A DNA stretch of 64,000 bases from Neisseria sp. KEM232 (GTDB lineage: Bacteria > Pseudomonadota > Gammaproteobacteria > Burkholderiales > Neisseriaceae). Below, piece after piece: positions 41,467 to 50,887 of the stretch. A program made the position numbers and the translations under genes. Below the pieces are notes generated by a model, which searched no databases, was not told where the DNA came from, and worked only from the letters and a program-made list of their open reading frames with translations. The DNA is taken from contig NZ_CP022527.1 of NCBI RefSeq assembly GCF_002237445.1, positions 1,860,001 through 1,924,000 on the forward strand. Direction: 5' to 3'. How positions within the stretch are numbered: position 1 is the first letter of the stretch; each line of letters opens with the position of its first letter.

Positions 41467-42050
41467 CCCGAACCGACCCGCAAAACTTCGGCGGCGAACT
41501 CGCCGCCATGCGCCCCGACATCCTGCGCTTTGCCACCGTCCAGCTGCGCGACAAAACCCTGGCTGAAGACCTCGTTCAGGAAACCCTTGCCGCCGCCTGG
41601 GACAAACAAAGCCAGTTCGGCGGCAAGTCCGGCCTCAAAACCTGGGTGATGGCGATTTTGAAAAACAAAATCACCGACCACTTCCGCAGCAGCCGCGCCA
41701 CCCTCAGCCTCGACAGTCTGCAGGAAGAAAACGAAGCCATCGACCAAGCCTACCGCGCCTGCTTCGATGCAGACGGCCACTGGCTCGAATCCGCCAGCCC
41801 CGCTGCCTGGCACGAACCCGAAAGCAGCATCGAACAGCAGGACTTCTTCCGCATACTCGAACACTGCATGGACGGCCTGCCCGCCGACACCGCCCGCATC
41901 TTCTACCTACGCGAAGTGATGGGCATGGACGTCGACGAAATCTGCCGCGAGTTTGCCATCAGCAAAGACAACTGCTACGTCATCCTCCACCGCGCCCGCA
42001 ACGGCCTGCGCCGCTGCCTGCAAATGCGCTGGTTCGACCTGCCCGCGTAA
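41463..42050 (+). CDS. rpoE: ECF RNA polymerase sigma factor (neisserial sigma-E type)
   Basis: A 195-residue sigma factor with sigma region 2 (ILRFATVQLRDKTLAEDLVQ, then GLKTWVMAILKNKITDHFR) and region 4 (LPADTARIFYLREVMGMDVD, then FAISKDNCYVILHRARNGLR). In N. meningitidis the homologue controls its own operon and msrAB and is held by the zinc anti-sigma MseR. Here it is coupled to hvfC by ATGA overlap, so the sigma factor and the modified-peptide genes form one autoregulated unit. The anti-sigma gene lies 285 bp downstream, beyond two inserted repeats. Confidence 0.92.
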   Translation: MTRTDPQNFGGELAAMRPDILRFATVQLRDKTLAEDLVQETLAAAWDKQSQFGGKSGLKTWVMAILKNKITDHFRSSRATLSLDSLQEENEAIDQAYRACFDADGHWLESASPAAWHEPESSIEQQDFFRILEHCMDGLPADTARIFYLREVMGMDVDEICREFAISKDNCYVILHRARNGLRRCLQMRWFDLPA

Positions 42051-42055
42051 ATATT

Positions 42056-42155
42056 TATAGCGAGTCAAAATGAAAAGAACGGCAGCAAGCCGCAGACAGT
42101 ACAAGCAGTACGGCCAGGCGCAGCAACGCCGTAGGTTTTTTATTTTGACTCGCTA
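42056..42155 (+). mobile_element. Correia-like repeat element, copy D, right end interrupted
   Basis: It begins TATAGCGAGTCAAAATG six bases after the rpoE stop, has the core CAGACAGTACAAGCAGTACG, and its right end TATTTTGACTCGCTA lacks the final TA, because the next repeat starts there. It shares the TA with that repeat. Confidence 0.88.
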
Positions 42156-42320
42156 GGGGCTGTTGACATTCAGCTTGCGAGACGGTTTTTTGAGTAAAAA
42201 ATGCCCGAATGCAAGGAAAAAAGCGCAGCAAGGTTGGACACCTTGCGAGCATTTTTGACGCGGCAGGCGGGTATTTTTTGCCAAAAACACCGCCGCAAGG
42301 CTGATTGTCAACAGACCCTA
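42154..42320. mobile_element. 167-bp MITE-like element with TAGGG(G/T)CTGTTGACA ends
   Basis: The left end TAGGGGCTGTTGACATTCAG and the right end CTGATTGTCAACAGACCCTA are near-perfect inverses. The interior has no long open frame and several runs of A and T. It adjoins copy D with a shared TA, which indicates insertion into the older element. Confidence 0.78.
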
Positions 42321-42335
42321 ATAAAGGAAAAACCG

Positions 42336-42512
42336 ATGCTCAAATGCCGCCAAGCCTGCCGTCTGCTCTCTGAGGCGCAAGACCGCCGCCTCACCCGCCG
42401 CGAACGCCTCGCCCTCGCCTACCATCTGTTTATCTGCGTCCACTGCCGCCGCTACCGCAAACAGCTCGCCTTTCTGCGCAACAATCTGAAAAGGTGGCAG
42501 AACAGGGATTAG
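42336..42512 (+). CDS. mseR: zinc-binding anti-sigma factor (MseR-like)
   Basis: A 58-residue protein with the ZAS signature His30-x3-Cys34-x2-Cys37 (HLFICVHC) and further cysteines at 4 and 8. Neisserial MseR binds sigma-E and keeps it inactive; it lacks a membrane helix, as here. The ATG at 42336 follows AAAGGAAAAA, which starts two bases after the end of the inserted MITE-like element. It is the last gene of the DoxX/HvfABC/sigma operon. A DUS terminator follows. Confidence 0.88.
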   Translation: MLKCRQACRLLSEAQDRRLTRRERLALAYHLFICVHCRRYRKQLAFLRNNLKRWQNRD

Positions 42513-42564
42513 GGCGTGCGGCAATCGGTTTGCGGGCGCGTTCCGCATCCGTGTTGCCGCAAAA

Positions 42565-42607
42565 AGGCCGTCTGAAAAACCTGCGAAGCAGGTTTTTCAG
42601 ACGGCCT
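42565..42607. terminator. DUS inverted-pair terminator after mseR
   Basis: AGGCCGTCTGAA and TTCAGACGGCCT enclose AAACCTGCGAAGCAGGTTT, itself a hairpin, giving one long stem followed by TTT. A third DUS inverse is at 42610-42621. Confidence 0.82.
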
Positions 42608-42664
42608 TTTTCAGACGGCCTTGCAAATCCGAACGGCCTTGGCGGGTGATGCCAAGGCCGTTTG

Positions 42665-42874
42665 TCAGTTTGGTTCTTTTTTTGTTGCCGTTTTGATTTT
42701 CACCGCCATCAGGGTGTGCAGGCGGCGGGGGTCGGCGCGGGCGACGGTGAAGAGCAGGGGGGGCAGGGCGATTTTGTCGCCGCGCACGGGCAGGCGGCCG
42801 AGTTCGCGGATGACGAGGCCGCCTATGCTGTCGGCTTCTTCGCCGGAATAATCGGTGCCGAAGTAGGTGTTTAT
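42665..42874 (-). pseudogene. 3' fragment of a corC-like (CBS/CorC_HlyC) gene
   Basis: About 70 codons match the C-terminal transporter-associated domain of CorC: INTYFGTDYSGEEADSIGG, LVIRELGRLPVRGDKI and LFTVARADPRRLHTLM. CBS domains and start are missing; the reading frame upstream runs into the palindrome at 42901-42929. It is therefore a truncated remnant. Composition is GC-rich, like the left side. Confidence 0.85.
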
Positions 42875-42900
42875 GTACCCGGGTTTGTTATCGTTTGTAC

Positions 42901-42929
42901 TAGGGCGTGTTGACAATCAACACGCCCTA
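42901..42929. repeat. 29-bp perfect palindrome (TAGGGCGTGTTGA arms)
   Basis: TAGGGCGTGTTGA and TCAACACGCCCTA flank CAA. The arms resemble the ends of the MITE-like element at 42154-42320 (TAGGG...TGTTGA), so this looks like a collapsed copy. It marks the switch from GC-rich to AT-rich sequence. Confidence 0.8.
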
Positions 42930-43059
42930 ATGTCTGATCCAATTATTAGCCTTAGCCAAATAGCGCTCTTGCACCTTATAGCCAACTATTTGAAGCCTAT
43001 ATTTTTCTTAGTTCAATAGGTTTATTTCTGGCTAATCATATTTGAATAAGCGTACCTCG

Positions 43060-43431
43060 CTATTTTCTCTGCTTCAATTCTTCACGTTCTTTCGGCGTCA
43101 AAATCCAAACTTCCTTCACCTGTCCCTGCCGATCAAAAAATACTCCCACAGGTTGCCCCACATGAGCCGGCAACTTGTTTTTGGTAATAAACCGATTATA
43201 CGTATCTTTAATCCGAATACTGCCCAAAGTTTCTGCTTCAGTTCTGTTGTTATCAACAATCCCCAAAGTTAGGATTTGTGTCCACGTCCACCCGTCACCT
43301 GCCAGCACGACATTCGGATAATCAACCTTTTTCAGCACAGCCAAACGTATATCCTTCGGCAAAAATCTACCGGCCAAAGCTATTTGTGAGCTGAGCAATA
43401 ACGCACATACTAATAAAATTGTTTTTTTCAT
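43060..43431 (-). CDS. hypothetical secreted protein at the edge of the AT-rich block
   Basis: A 123-residue protein with a clear signal peptide (about 1-20, cut after ALA) and a basic mature part: a Trp-containing VLAGDGWTWTQILTLGI stretch, IKDTYNRFITKNKLPAHVGQ, and a Lys/Glu-rich end. I do not recognise the family. Composition is AT-rich, like the ribosomal genes beside it and unlike sequence left of 42900. It is followed by about 130 bp with no visible feature down to the palindrome. Confidence 0.72.
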   Translation of the reverse strand: MKKTILLVCALLLSSQIALAGRFLPKDIRLAVLKKVDYPNVVLAGDGWTWTQILTLGIVDNNRTEAETLGSIRIKDTYNRFITKNKLPAHVGQPVGVFFDRQGQVKEVWILTPKEREELKQRK

Positions 43432-43531
43432 AGGATTACCCGTTTTGTTAAATCATAGGGAAGGAATTATAGCCAATTTCTCCATCAGCATGCTGAAAGT
43501 TTATATGATATGCAATGAATTCATAGAAAAT

Positions 43532-43558
43532 AAAACCGATCCCAAAGGATCGGTTTTT
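43532..43558 (-). terminator. intrinsic terminator of the ribosomal operon
   Basis: CCGATCC and GGATCGG pair around CAAA, extended by A4/T4 on the flanks, 6 bp beyond the rplQ stop. T-rich on both strands, so it may work in both directions. Confidence 0.88.
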
Positions 43559-43563
43559 CTCAC

Positions 43564-43938
43564 TTATTCAGCGGCCGTTTCTGCTTTGTCCACCAACTCA
43601 ATCAGAGCAAGCGGAGCATTATCACCCTTACGGAAACCGCATTTCAAAATACGCAAGTATCCGCCATTACGGTTGGCAAATCTTGAACCCAAATCATCAA
43701 ATAATTTAACTACAACATCTCGATCGCGGGTACGGTCGAATGCCAAGCGACGATTAGCTAAAGACGGTTCCTTACCTAAAGTAATCAGCGGCTCTACTAC
43801 ACGGCGTAGCTCTTTTGCTTTCGGCAAAGTCGTCACAATAGTTTCATGGGTAAGCAACGAATTAGCCATGTTGCGCAACATAGCAGCACGGTGGCTGCTA
43901 GTACGATTTAATTTACGGTTTCCATTACGATGACGCAT
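43564..43938 (-). CDS. rplQ: 50S ribosomal protein L17
   Basis: A 124-residue protein near the peptide exit tunnel. [20 protein letters not shown] and [21 protein letters not shown] are diagnostic. It is the last gene of the alpha-operon part and is followed directly by an intrinsic terminator. Start is unambiguous. The C-terminal tail KAETAAE is typical of Neisseriaceae. Confidence 0.97.
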   Translation of the reverse strand: MRHRNGNRKLNRTSSHRAAMLRNMANSLLTHETIVTTLPKAKELRRVVEPLITLGKEPSLANRRLAFDRTRDRDVVVKLFDDLGSRFANRNGGYLRILKCGFRKGDNAPLALIELVDKAETAAE

Positions 43939-43962
43939 GTCATTTTCCTTTAATATTTAAAC

Positions 43963-44946
43963 TTACGGCTTTTCTAAGCCCACAGGAGGCCAAGAGTCGA
44001 GTTTTGATCCCAATGTCAAACCTTTTGAAGCCAATACCTCTTTAATTTCATTCAAAGATTTTCTACCCAAATTTGGCGTTTTCAACAATTCTGTTTCAGT
44101 CCGTTGAATCAAATCACCAATATAATAGATATCCTCTGCCTTCAAACAATTTGCCGAACGTACTGTCAGCTCCAAATCATCAACTGGGCGCAACAATATG
44201 GGATCAATCGGAGGAGTTTTTTCCTCAACTTCCTCCATAGCAGTACCCTGCAAATCAGCAAAAATCGACATCTGATCAATGAGGATACGTGCTGCACTGC
44301 GAACAGCCTCTTCAGGCTCTAAGGAGCCATCCGTTTCAATATCTAAAATTAAACGATCCAGATCGGTTCTCTGTTCAACTCGCGCAGATTCAACTTCGAA
44401 ACTAACTCGGCTAATAGGTGAAAAACTAGCATCCAAGTAAATAGCTCCGATGCTGTTATCGCCTCGAACTGCGCGAAGACCAGAGGCAGGTTGATAACCA
44501 CGACCCCGTTCCACTTTGATTTCCATTTCAATACTGCCATTATCAGCCAAATGACAGATCACATGATCAGGATTGATAATTTGGACATCATGAGGCAACT
44601 CAATATCACGAGCTAAAACTGCACCTACTCCTGATTTTTTTAACTTTAAGCGAACCTCATCACGCCCATACAACCTGAAAACAACACCCTTAATATTCAA
44701 CAATATATCAACAGCATCTTCTTGGATACCGTCTAATGTTGAATATTCGTGCAGCACACCTGCAATAGAAACCTCTGTCGGAGCAAACCCGTCCATGGAT
44801 GACAGTAAGACACGGCGCAAAGCATTACCAAGAGTATGACCAAAACCACGCTCAAAGGGCTGCATAGATACTCTTGCTCTCGTTGCCGAAATAGTATCCA
44901 CATCAATATGCCGTGGTTTTAAGAATTCGGAAGTGCTATTTTGCAT
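43963..44946 (-). CDS. rpoA: RNA polymerase alpha subunit
   Basis: A 327-residue subunit. The N-terminal assembly domain has [20 protein letters not shown] and [16 protein letters not shown] strands; the C-terminal DNA- and activator-binding domain has [20 protein letters not shown] and [20 protein letters not shown]. Start [11 protein letters not shown] at 44946 matches the neisserial protein; an in-frame Met five codons upstream is not conserved. Several positions differ from the meningococcal sequence I recall, more than expected within the genus, and the gene is AT-rich. Confidence 0.96.
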   Translation of the reverse strand: MQNSTSEFLKPRHIDVDTISATRARVSMQPFERGFGHTLGNALRRVLLSSMDGFAPTEVSIAGVLHEYSTLDGIQEDAVDILLNIKGVVFRLYGRDEVRLKLKKSGVGAVLARDIELPHDVQIINPDHVICHLADNGSIEMEIKVERGRGYQPASGLRAVRGDNSIGAIYLDASFSPISRVSFEVESARVEQRTDLDRLILDIETDGSLEPEEAVRSAARILIDQMSIFADLQGTAMEEVEEKTPPIDPILLRPVDDLELTVRSANCLKAEDIYYIGDLIQRTETELLKTPNLGRKSLNEIKEVLASKGLTLGSKLDSWPPVGLEKP

Positions 44947-44972
44947 TAAACTGTCCCTCATTAGGCTAGCTT

Positions 44973-45593
44973 CTATTTAGAATAAAACTCTACTACTAGC
45001 TGCTCATTAATATCACTAGTCAACTCAGAACGATCTGGCCTAGTTTTAAAAATACCTTCCATCTTTGCTGTATCTACAGATACCCAATTTGGAAAACCTA
45101 TTTGCCCAGCCAAATTTAAAGCTTCTTGAATTCGAACCTGTTTCTTTGCTTTCTCTCGAATAGAAACTATATCACCAGCGCGTACTTGGTATGAAGGGAT
45201 ATTAACAAGTTGTCCATTTACAACAACTGCTTTATGGGAAACAAGTTGACGCGCCTCAGCTCTAGTTGAGCCAAAACCCATTCTGTAAACAACATTATCT
45301 AAACGAGATTCCAATAATTGGAGCAGCAGCTCACCAGTAGAACCTCTTTGACGATCTGCTTCGGCAAAATAACGTCTAAATTGGCGCTCCAAAACCCCAT
45401 ACATACGACGAATTTTCTGTTTCTCGCGCAGTTGCAAACCATAACCCGACAGCCGCGGTTTTTTTGCACCATGTTGACCCGGAATAGTATCAATTTTACA
45501 TTTCGATTCTAGCGAACGACGTGCACTTTTTAAAAATAAATCAGTACCTTCTCTGCGAGAAAGCTTACATTTAGGGCCTATATAACGTGCCAT
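44973..45593 (-). CDS. rpsD: 30S ribosomal protein S4
   Basis: A 206-residue primary 16S rRNA-binding protein and autoregulator of the alpha operon in E. coli. [20 protein letters not shown] starts it, and the S4 RNA-binding domain [20 protein letters not shown] is near residue 97. It lies between rpoA and rpsK as usual. The coding sequence is clearly AT-rich. Confidence 0.97.
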   Translation of the reverse strand: MARYIGPKCKLSRREGTDLFLKSARRSLESKCKIDTIPGQHGAKKPRLSGYGLQLREKQKIRRMYGVLERQFRRYFAEADRQRGSTGELLLQLLESRLDNVVYRMGFGSTRAEARQLVSHKAVVVNGQLVNIPSYQVRAGDIVSIREKAKKQVRIQEALNLAGQIGFPNWVSVDTAKMEGIFKTRPDRSELTSDINEQLVVEFYSK

Positions 45594-45613
45594 ATCTTAA
45601 ATAACTCCAAATA

Positions 45614-46009
45614 TTAAATTCTGCGTTTCTTCGGTGGACGACAACCATTATGCGGTAAAGGTGTCACATCCGTTATACTAGTAATTTTAAAACCAAGAGC
45701 ATTAAGGGCACGAACAGAAGACTCACGGCCAGGGCCAGGACCTTTAATACGAACCTCTAAATTTTTTACGCCATACTCTTGTGCAATCTTACCAGCAGAT
45801 TCAGCGGCAACCTGAGCTGCAAAAGGAGTACTTTTACGAGATCCCTTAAAACCTGCTCCACCAGAAGTTGCCCAAGATAACGCATTTCCTTGGCGATCCG
45901 TAATAGTAATAATGGTATTATTAAAAGAGGCATGAACATGAACAATGCCTTCATTAACAGTCTTACGTATTTTTCTACGTACTCTTGCTGCTGTATTTGC
46001 TTTAGCCAT
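45614..46009 (-). CDS. rpsK: 30S ribosomal protein S11
   Basis: A 131-residue protein of the 30S platform. [40 protein letters not shown] and the C-terminal [18 protein letters not shown] are diagnostic. Order rpsM-rpsK-rpsD-rpoA-rplQ is the standard alpha operon. Confidence 0.98.
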   Translation of the reverse strand: MAKANTAARVRRKIRKTVNEGIVHVHASFNNTIITITDRQGNALSWATSGGAGFKGSRKSTPFAAQVAAESAGKIAQEYGVKNLEVRIKGPGPGRESSVRALNALGFKITSITDVTPLPHNGCRPPKKRRI

Positions 46010-46028
46010 TAAATAAAGTCCTTAAAAA

Positions 46029-46391
46029 TTACTTCTTACCTGCAATTGCTTTACGCGGCCCTTTTCGAGTACGGGCATTTGTTTTAGTCCGTTGTCCCCT
46101 ACAAGGTAATCCGCGACGATGTCGAAAACCACGGTAACACCCCATATCCATTAATCGTTTAATAGACATTGTTACTTCACGGCGCAAATCACCCTCAACC
46201 TCATACTTAGCAACCTGCTCCCTCAAAGATTCCAGTTGAGCCTCATCAAGATCTTTGACTTTAATATCAAACGATACACCAGCTGCTTCACAAATTGACT
46301 TAGCACGAGTAGCGCCAATACCATAAATTGCTTGCAAACCAATCACAATATGTGCGTTATTAGGGATGTTAACCCCTGCTATACGAGCCAT
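46029..46391 (-). CDS. rpsM: 30S ribosomal protein S13
   Basis: A 120-residue protein of the 30S head that contacts the P-site t[23 protein letters not shown] begins it and the basic C-terminus [20 protein letters not shown] is diagnostic. Start follows AGGAAT. Confidence 0.98.
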   Translation of the reverse strand: MARIAGVNIPNNAHIVIGLQAIYGIGATRAKSICEAAGVSFDIKVKDLDEAQLESLREQVAKYEVEGDLRREVTMSIKRLMDMGCYRGFRHRRGLPCRGQRTKTNARTRKGPRKAIAGKK

Positions 46392-46442
46392 AAATATTCC
46401 TTTATCTATAAGATTTTTTTAAATTAAATCTTAAATTTAAAC

Positions 46443-46556
46443 CTATCCTTGGCGTTGTTTATGCCTTGGATCAGTACAAATAACACGAACCACTCGATTG
46501 CGCCGAATAATTTTACAATTCCGGCAAATTTTTTTAACAGAAGGCTGTACGCGCAT
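46443..46556 (-). CDS. rpmJ: 50S ribosomal protein L36
   Basis: A 37-residue protein: [19 protein letters not shown], then [15 protein letters not shown] and stop. The zinc ligands Cys11, Cys14, Cys27 and His32 are intact, so this is the zinc-binding (C+) form. It lies between infA and rpsM, the usual place. ATG at 46556 follows AAAGGAAAC. Confidence 0.97.
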   Translation of the reverse strand: MRVQPSVKKICRNCKIIRRNRVVRVICTDPRHKQRQG

Positions 46557-46576
46557 TTTTGTTTCCTTTAAATAAA

Positions 46577-46795
46577 TTACCTAGCCCTAAATACGATACG
46601 TGCACGGGATAAATCATAAGGCGTAAGTTCGACAGTCACCTTATCTCCTGGAGAAATACGGATATAATGCATACGCATTTTTCCTGAAATATATCCCAAA
46701 ACCACATGCCCATTCTCCAGCTTTACTTTAAAAGTAGCATTTGGGAGTGTTTCTAAAATCTCCCCCTGCATTTGTATTGTATCTTCTTTTGCCAT
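46577..46795 (-). CDS. infA: translation initiation factor IF-1
   Basis: A 72-residue OB-fold protein that occupies the A site during initiation. [40 protein letters not shown] and [14 protein letters not shown] are diagnostic. The start MAKED at 46795 is chosen; an in-frame Met four codons earlier is not conserved. Position between secY and rpmJ is standard for the Neisseriaceae. Confidence 0.97.
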   Translation of the reverse strand: MAKEDTIQMQGEILETLPNATFKVKLENGHVVLGYISGKMRMHYIRISPGDKVTVELTPYDLSRARIVFRAR

Positions 46796-46810
46796 TTCAT
46801 TTACCAACTA

Positions 46811-48091
46811 TTAATTCAAATTCTTTGTACGATTTATCAGATTCTCATACTGCTGAACCATTCCATATGAAAATACTTGAACATTAAAATCCATTGTTAC
46901 AACAACAAGAATCAGAAGTGATGTACCACCTAACGCAAATGAAATATTAAAAAAAGATATAAAAAACTCAGGAATTAAACAGACTGTCGTAATATAAATT
47001 GCTCCCCACAATGTCAATCTATTTACCACAGATTCAAGATAAAATGCCGTCTGAGCACCAGGACGAATCCCTGGAACAAATGCACCACCTTTTTTCAAAT
47101 TTTCAGCCATTTCTTTAGGACTAAATACTAAAGCAGTATAAAAATAACAGAAAAAGATTACAGCTGATGCAAATAGCGCTATATATCCAATAGTACCATG
47201 TTGAAAACTCAAAGCAAATTTCTGAAGTTCAGAATGATTATTTCCCAACCAATTAACTATAGTAGCAGGAAAAAGAATGACACTTGAAGCAAAAATAGGA
47301 GGTATCACACCAGCCATATTTAGCTTAAATGGTAAGTAAGCTCCTTTTCCCCCATCTAGAATTTGTCTTCTAGCATAATGGATAGGAACTTTTCTTAATG
47401 CAGATTCAAAAAATACAACTATATATATCAATAAAATAGCTGCAAATAGAATAAACAAAACCGAAAGTAACTTACCAGAAACGATCATACTCCATAATTG
47501 ACTTAGTCCTGACGGAATGCCGGCACAAATACCTGCTGTAATAATTAACGAGATCCCATTCCCGATTCCACGCTCTGTAATTTGTTCTCCTAACCACATC
47601 AGGAACATAGTACCAGTTACCAAACAGATTAGAGTCAACAAATAAAACTCAACCTGAGAAATAACAACTACTCCCTGCTGAAAAACAAACGTTGCAGCCA
47701 CAGCTCCTTGAAAAAGAGCAAGAATAACAGCAGCAAATCTCGTATACCTTGTAATTTGCCTTCGTCCTAAATCTCCTTCTTTTTTCAAAGCTTTCAAAGA
47801 AGGTAGAATTTCCGAGGCCAACTGCACAATAATAGAAGCAGAAATATAGGGCATAATTCCAATGGCAAAAATACTAAATCTCTCTAACGAACCACCAGAA
47901 AATACATTTAGCATACCCAAAATTCCATTACCCTGATCTTTATAAACTTCTGCAAGAGCAGAGGTATTCACTCCAGGTACTGGAATATGTGCACCAATTC
48001 TAAAGACTATTAAAGCCGCCAATAGAAACAGCAATCTATTTTTTAATTCAATAGATTTAAATAGCTTCAAAATTAGCTGTCTATTTACCAC
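46811..48091 (-). CDS. secY: protein translocase subunit SecY
   Basis: A 426-residue ten-helix channel subunit of the Sec translocon. Diagnostic stretches are FRIGAHIPVPGVN in the plug region, LGEQITERGIGNGISLIITAG, and KKGGAFVPGIRPG in cytoplasmic loop C5. It starts 9 bp after the rplO stop. This gene is among the most AT-rich in the window, well below genes outside the ribosomal block. It carries ATGCCGTCTGAG at about 47044, one base from the meningococcal DUS form, in the conserved codons for Gln-Thr-Ala. Confidence 0.97.
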   Translation of the reverse strand: MVNRQLILKLFKSIELKNRLLFLLAALIVFRIGAHIPVPGVNTSALAEVYKDQGNGILGMLNVFSGGSLERFSIFAIGIMPYISASIIVQLASEILPSLKALKKEGDLGRRQITRYTRFAAVILALFQGAVAATFVFQQGVVVISQVEFYLLTLICLVTGTMFLMWLGEQITERGIGNGISLIITAGICAGIPSGLSQLWSMIVSGKLLSVLFILFAAILLIYIVVFFESALRKVPIHYARRQILDGGKGAYLPFKLNMAGVIPPIFASSVILFPATIVNWLGNNHSELQKFALSFQHGTIGYIALFASAVIFFCYFYTALVFSPKEMAENLKKGGAFVPGIRPGAQTAFYLESVVNRLTLWGAIYITTVCLIPEFFISFFNISFALGGTSLLILVVVTMDFNVQVFSYGMVQQYENLINRTKNLN

Positions 48092-48100
48092 TATACTATC

Positions 48101-48532
48101 CTATTCTACCCGTCCACCAACAGCTTCAATAGCTTGTTTGGCACCTATCGTTGATTTTAAGCCTTTAACTATTACAGGCTTTTTAATTAAACCATTTGCA
48201 ATGATCTTTACACTCTGCGCATGAGAAGAAATTATTCCAATTCTCTTCAGAAAGAGCAAATCAACCTGCTCAACATCAAGTGATTGCAATAAACTCAAAG
48301 AAATTTGCTCGGTCAGTTTAGCAGATAGTGATTTAAAACCACGCTTTGGCAAACGCCGTTGTAATGGCATCTGACCACCCTCAAAACCTATTTTATGAAA
48401 TCCTCCAGATCTACTTTTTTGACCCTTATGACCTCGACCAGCTGTTTTGCCTAATCCACTGCCAATACCTCGACCTACTCGTCGTTTTGCATGAGTAGAC
48501 CCTAATACAGGACGTATCGAATTTAAATACAT
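48101..48532 (-). CDS. rplO: 50S ribosomal protein L15
   Basis: A 143-residue late-assembly protein. [40 protein letters not shown] and [15 protein letters not shown] are diagnostic. The middle ([20 protein letters not shown]) is less conserved. It abuts rpmD end to end. Confidence 0.97.
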   Translation of the reverse strand: MYLNSIRPVLGSTHAKRRVGRGIGSGLGKTAGRGHKGQKSRSGGFHKIGFEGGQMPLQRRLPKRGFKSLSAKLTEQISLSLLQSLDVEQVDLLFLKRIGIISSHAQSVKIIANGLIKKPVIVKGLKSTIGAKQAIEAVGGRVE

Positions 48533-48718
48533 TTAATACTCCACTTTTAAAAGATAACTAATCTTATTAATCATTCCAATATTCTCAGGTGTATTTAAAA
48601 CTTCAACACTATGATGCCTATGTCGGAGTCCCAAACCTTTAGCACATGCACGATGTGTAGATATTGTACCAATTAAACTTTTTATTAATGTTACTTTTAT
48701 TTTTCTAACTTCAGCCAT
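48533..48718 (-). CDS. rpmD: 50S ribosomal protein L30
   Basis: A 61-residue protein with the L30 signature [20 protein letters not shown] and [20 protein letters not shown]. It lies between rpsE and rplO with two- and zero-base gaps, so translation is coupled. Confidence 0.97.
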   Translation of the reverse strand: MAEVRKIKVTLIKSLIGTISTHRACAKGLGLRHRHHSVEVLNTPENIGMINKISYLLKVEY

Positions 48719-48720
48719 TA

Positions 48721-49233
48721 TTACTTAACCTCCAAAAAGTCTTCCACAGATAAACCTCTTTTAGCAGCAATCTCTGACGGAGTATACAACTTCTCCAAAC
48801 CATTAAAGGTGGCCCGAACAATATTATATGGATTTGTAGAGCCATGAACTTTAGCTGAAATATTATGTATCCCCAGTGCATCAAATATCAAACGCATCGG
48901 ACCACCAGCCTTTACGCCGCTACCATCTTTAGCAGGCTGCATAAAAACACGAGTAGCTCCATGCTTACCAATAACCTCATGATAAATAGTACCATTTTTA
49001 ATAGGTACTCTTATCATTGAGCGACGAGCCTGATCCATAGCTTTTTGAACAGCGACAGGGACTTCCTTGGATTTACCTTTACCCATTCCAATTCTGCCAT
49101 CTCCATCTCCAACCACTGTTAAGGCAGAAAAAGCCATGATTCGACCACCTTTAACCACTTTAGTGACACGATTCACAGAAATCATCTTTTCTATAAGACC
49201 ATCACCACGATCTTCTATTTCATGTTTTGCCAT
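48721..49233 (-). CDS. rpsE: 30S ribosomal protein S5
   Basis: A 170-residue protein lining the mRNA entry channel and involved in decoding accuracy. [40 protein letters not shown] and [20 protein letters not shown] are diagnostic. The start MAKHEIE at 49233 matches the genus; an in-frame Met six codons upstream is not conserved. The C-terminus ends FLEVK, a few residues shorter than the meningococcal protein. Confidence 0.97.
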   Translation of the reverse strand: MAKHEIEDRGDGLIEKMISVNRVTKVVKGGRIMAFSALTVVGDGDGRIGMGKGKSKEVPVAVQKAMDQARRSMIRVPIKNGTIYHEVIGKHGATRVFMQPAKDGSGVKAGGPMRLIFDALGIHNISAKVHGSTNPYNIVRATFNGLEKLYTPSEIAAKRGLSVEDFLEVK

Positions 49234-49263
49234 ATCTTTAGATATCTCCAACTTATATCATAT

Positions 49264-49617
49264 TTAAAAAGCTAAGCCATTTTGACGCGCCGCCTCAGCC
49301 AGAGCTTTAATACGACCATGATATTGAAACCCAGAACGATCAAAGGCAACTCGGTCGATACCAATCAACTTTGCTTTCTCTGCAATACGCTTCCCAACCA
49401 CAGTCGCCGCTGCAATATTTCCAGTAGATTCTAACTGATTTCTGACATCAGCTTCTAAAGTGGAAGCTGATGCCAATACACAGCTACCATCATTACTGAT
49501 TATTTGAGCATAAATATGCTCATTAGTCCGTAATACACATAAACGTACCATTCCTAACTCAGAAATACGGATACGCGTCTTTCTTGCGCGACGAAGTCTA
49601 GCTATATTCTTATTCAT
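49264..49617 (-). CDS. rplR: 50S ribosomal protein L18
   Basis: A 117-residue 5S rRNA-binding protein. [20 protein letters not shown] at the start and [20 protein letters not shown] with [12 protein letters not shown] at the end are diagnostic. It lies between rplF and rpsE. Confidence 0.97.
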   Translation of the reverse strand: MNKNIARLRRARKTRIRISELGMVRLCVLRTNEHIYAQIISNDGSCVLASASTLEADVRNQLESTGNIAAATVVGKRIAEKAKLIGIDRVAFDRSGFQYHGRIKALAEAARQNGLAF

Positions 49618-49626
49618 TTTAGATCC

Positions 49627-50160
49627 TTATTTCTTTTTTGCCTCTTTCATAACTACAACTTCACCAGCGTAGCGAACACCCTTCCCTTTATAAGGTTCTG
49701 GGGAACGAAAAGCTCGTATTTCAGATGCCACCTGACCAACAGCCTGCTTATCAGCACCAAATAATACTATTTCTGTTTGTGATGGGGTTTGCACTGTTAC
49801 TCCGCTAGGCATTTGATATACAACGGGATGCGAGAAACCCAATGATAAATTTAGGATATTACCCTGTGCTTGCGCTCTGTAACCCACACCGATTAGTTGA
49901 AGCCTTCTCTCAAATCCATCAGCAACACCCTTAACCATATTGGCTACCAAAGCACGAATAGTTCCAGATAGCGAATTTGCTTCTCTACTATCATCATTAG
50001 GAACAATAAGAAGCTGGCTATCAGAAAATACAACAGCCACTTTACGATGCAAAGGTAAAGTCAATTGACCATTTTTACCTTTAACCAGCAAAACCTCTGC
50101 CTCAATCTTTACGTCAACCCCAGCAGGAACAAATACTGGGTTTTTTGCTATACGCGACAT
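49627..50160 (-). CDS. rplF: 50S ribosomal protein L6
   Basis: A 177-residue protein near the factor-binding site. [20 protein letters not shown] begins it, and the signature [20 protein letters not shown] is near the end. L6 has two homologous domains, both visible. Neighbours rpsH and rplR are standard. Confidence 0.97.
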   Translation of the reverse strand: MSRIAKNPVFVPAGVDVKIEAEVLLVKGKNGQLTLPLHRKVAVVFSDSQLLIVPNDDSREANSLSGTIRALVANMVKGVADGFERRLQLIGVGYRAQAQGNILNLSLGFSHPVVYQMPSGVTVQTPSQTEIVLFGADKQAVGQVASEIRAFRSPEPYKGKGVRYAGEVVVMKEAKKK

Positions 50161-50173
50161 CTTTCTTAACCTC

Positions 50174-50566
50174 CTAAGCCACTACACATAATAGCTCGCC
50201 ACCAACACCTTCCGATCGAGCCTTTCTATCGGTCATAACACCTTTAGAGGTACTTAAAATAGCAATTCCCAAACCATTCATCACAGTAGGAATAGCAGCA
50301 GATGGCTTATAGACTCGTAAACCAGGTCGAGAAACTCGTTTTATTTGCTCAATAACAGGACGGCCTAGATAGTACTTTAATTCGATTGTCAATAAAGGCT
50401 TATTATCAGCAGAAACGATAAAACTTTCAATGTATCCCTCATCCTTTAAAACTGAAGCTATCGCTTTTTTTAGTTTGGATGATGGCATTTCTACAACTGC
50501 CTTCCCCGCGCGCTGCGCATTACGAATACGCGTCAGCATATCTGAAATAGGATCATGCATACTCAT
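50174..50566 (-). CDS. rpsH: 30S ribosomal protein S8
   Basis: A 130-residue 16S rRNA-binding protein and, in E. coli, repressor of the spc operon. [20 protein letters not shown] begins it; the C-terminal signature [20 protein letters not shown] is intact. Confidence 0.97.
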   Translation of the reverse strand: MSMHDPISDMLTRIRNAQRAGKAVVEMPSSKLKKAIASVLKDEGYIESFIVSADNKPLLTIELKYYLGRPVIEQIKRVSRPGLRVYKPSAAIPTVMNGLGIAILSTSKGVMTDRKARSEGVGGELLCVVA

Positions 50567-50579
50567 TTTAATGTCTCCA

Positions 50580-50885
50580 TTACCAGCTAGCTTTTATTAC
50601 ACCAGGAATTTCACCACGCATGGCAATTTCACGAATTTTTATACGACCCAAACCAAACTTGCGGAATGTTCCACGGGGCCGACCAGTTAACGCACAACGC
50701 CGCCTTTGGCGAACGGGTAATGCATTTCTAGGTATACTTTGTAATTTCAAACGTGCCTCAAATCGCTCAGCATCTGTTGCAGTTGCATCATTGATAATGG
50801 AAAAAATAGCAGCGCGCTTTTTCTCATACCGCTTGGCAAGAGCGAGTCTTTTTACTTCTCTATTAATAAGAGCTTTCTTAGCCAT
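50580..50885 (-). CDS. rpsN: 30S ribosomal protein S14
   Basis: A 101-residue S14 of the long, zinc-free (C-) type: no CxxC motifs are seen. [20 protein letters not shown] starts it, and [20 protein letters not shown] is the rRNA-binding signature. It lies two bases after the rplE stop. Confidence 0.97.
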   Translation of the reverse strand: MAKKALINREVKRLALAKRYEKKRAAIFSIINDATATDAERFEARLKLQSIPRNALPVRQRRRCALTGRPRGTFRKFGLGRIKIREIAMRGEIPGVIKASW

Positions 50886-50887
50886 AA

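Noticed and set aside
47042..47055. Near-DUS ATGCCGTCTGAG in secY as evidence for meningococcal-type uptake sequence
   Set aside because: It differs at the last base and falls on the conserved Gln-Thr-Ala codons of SecY; chance is sufficient explanation.
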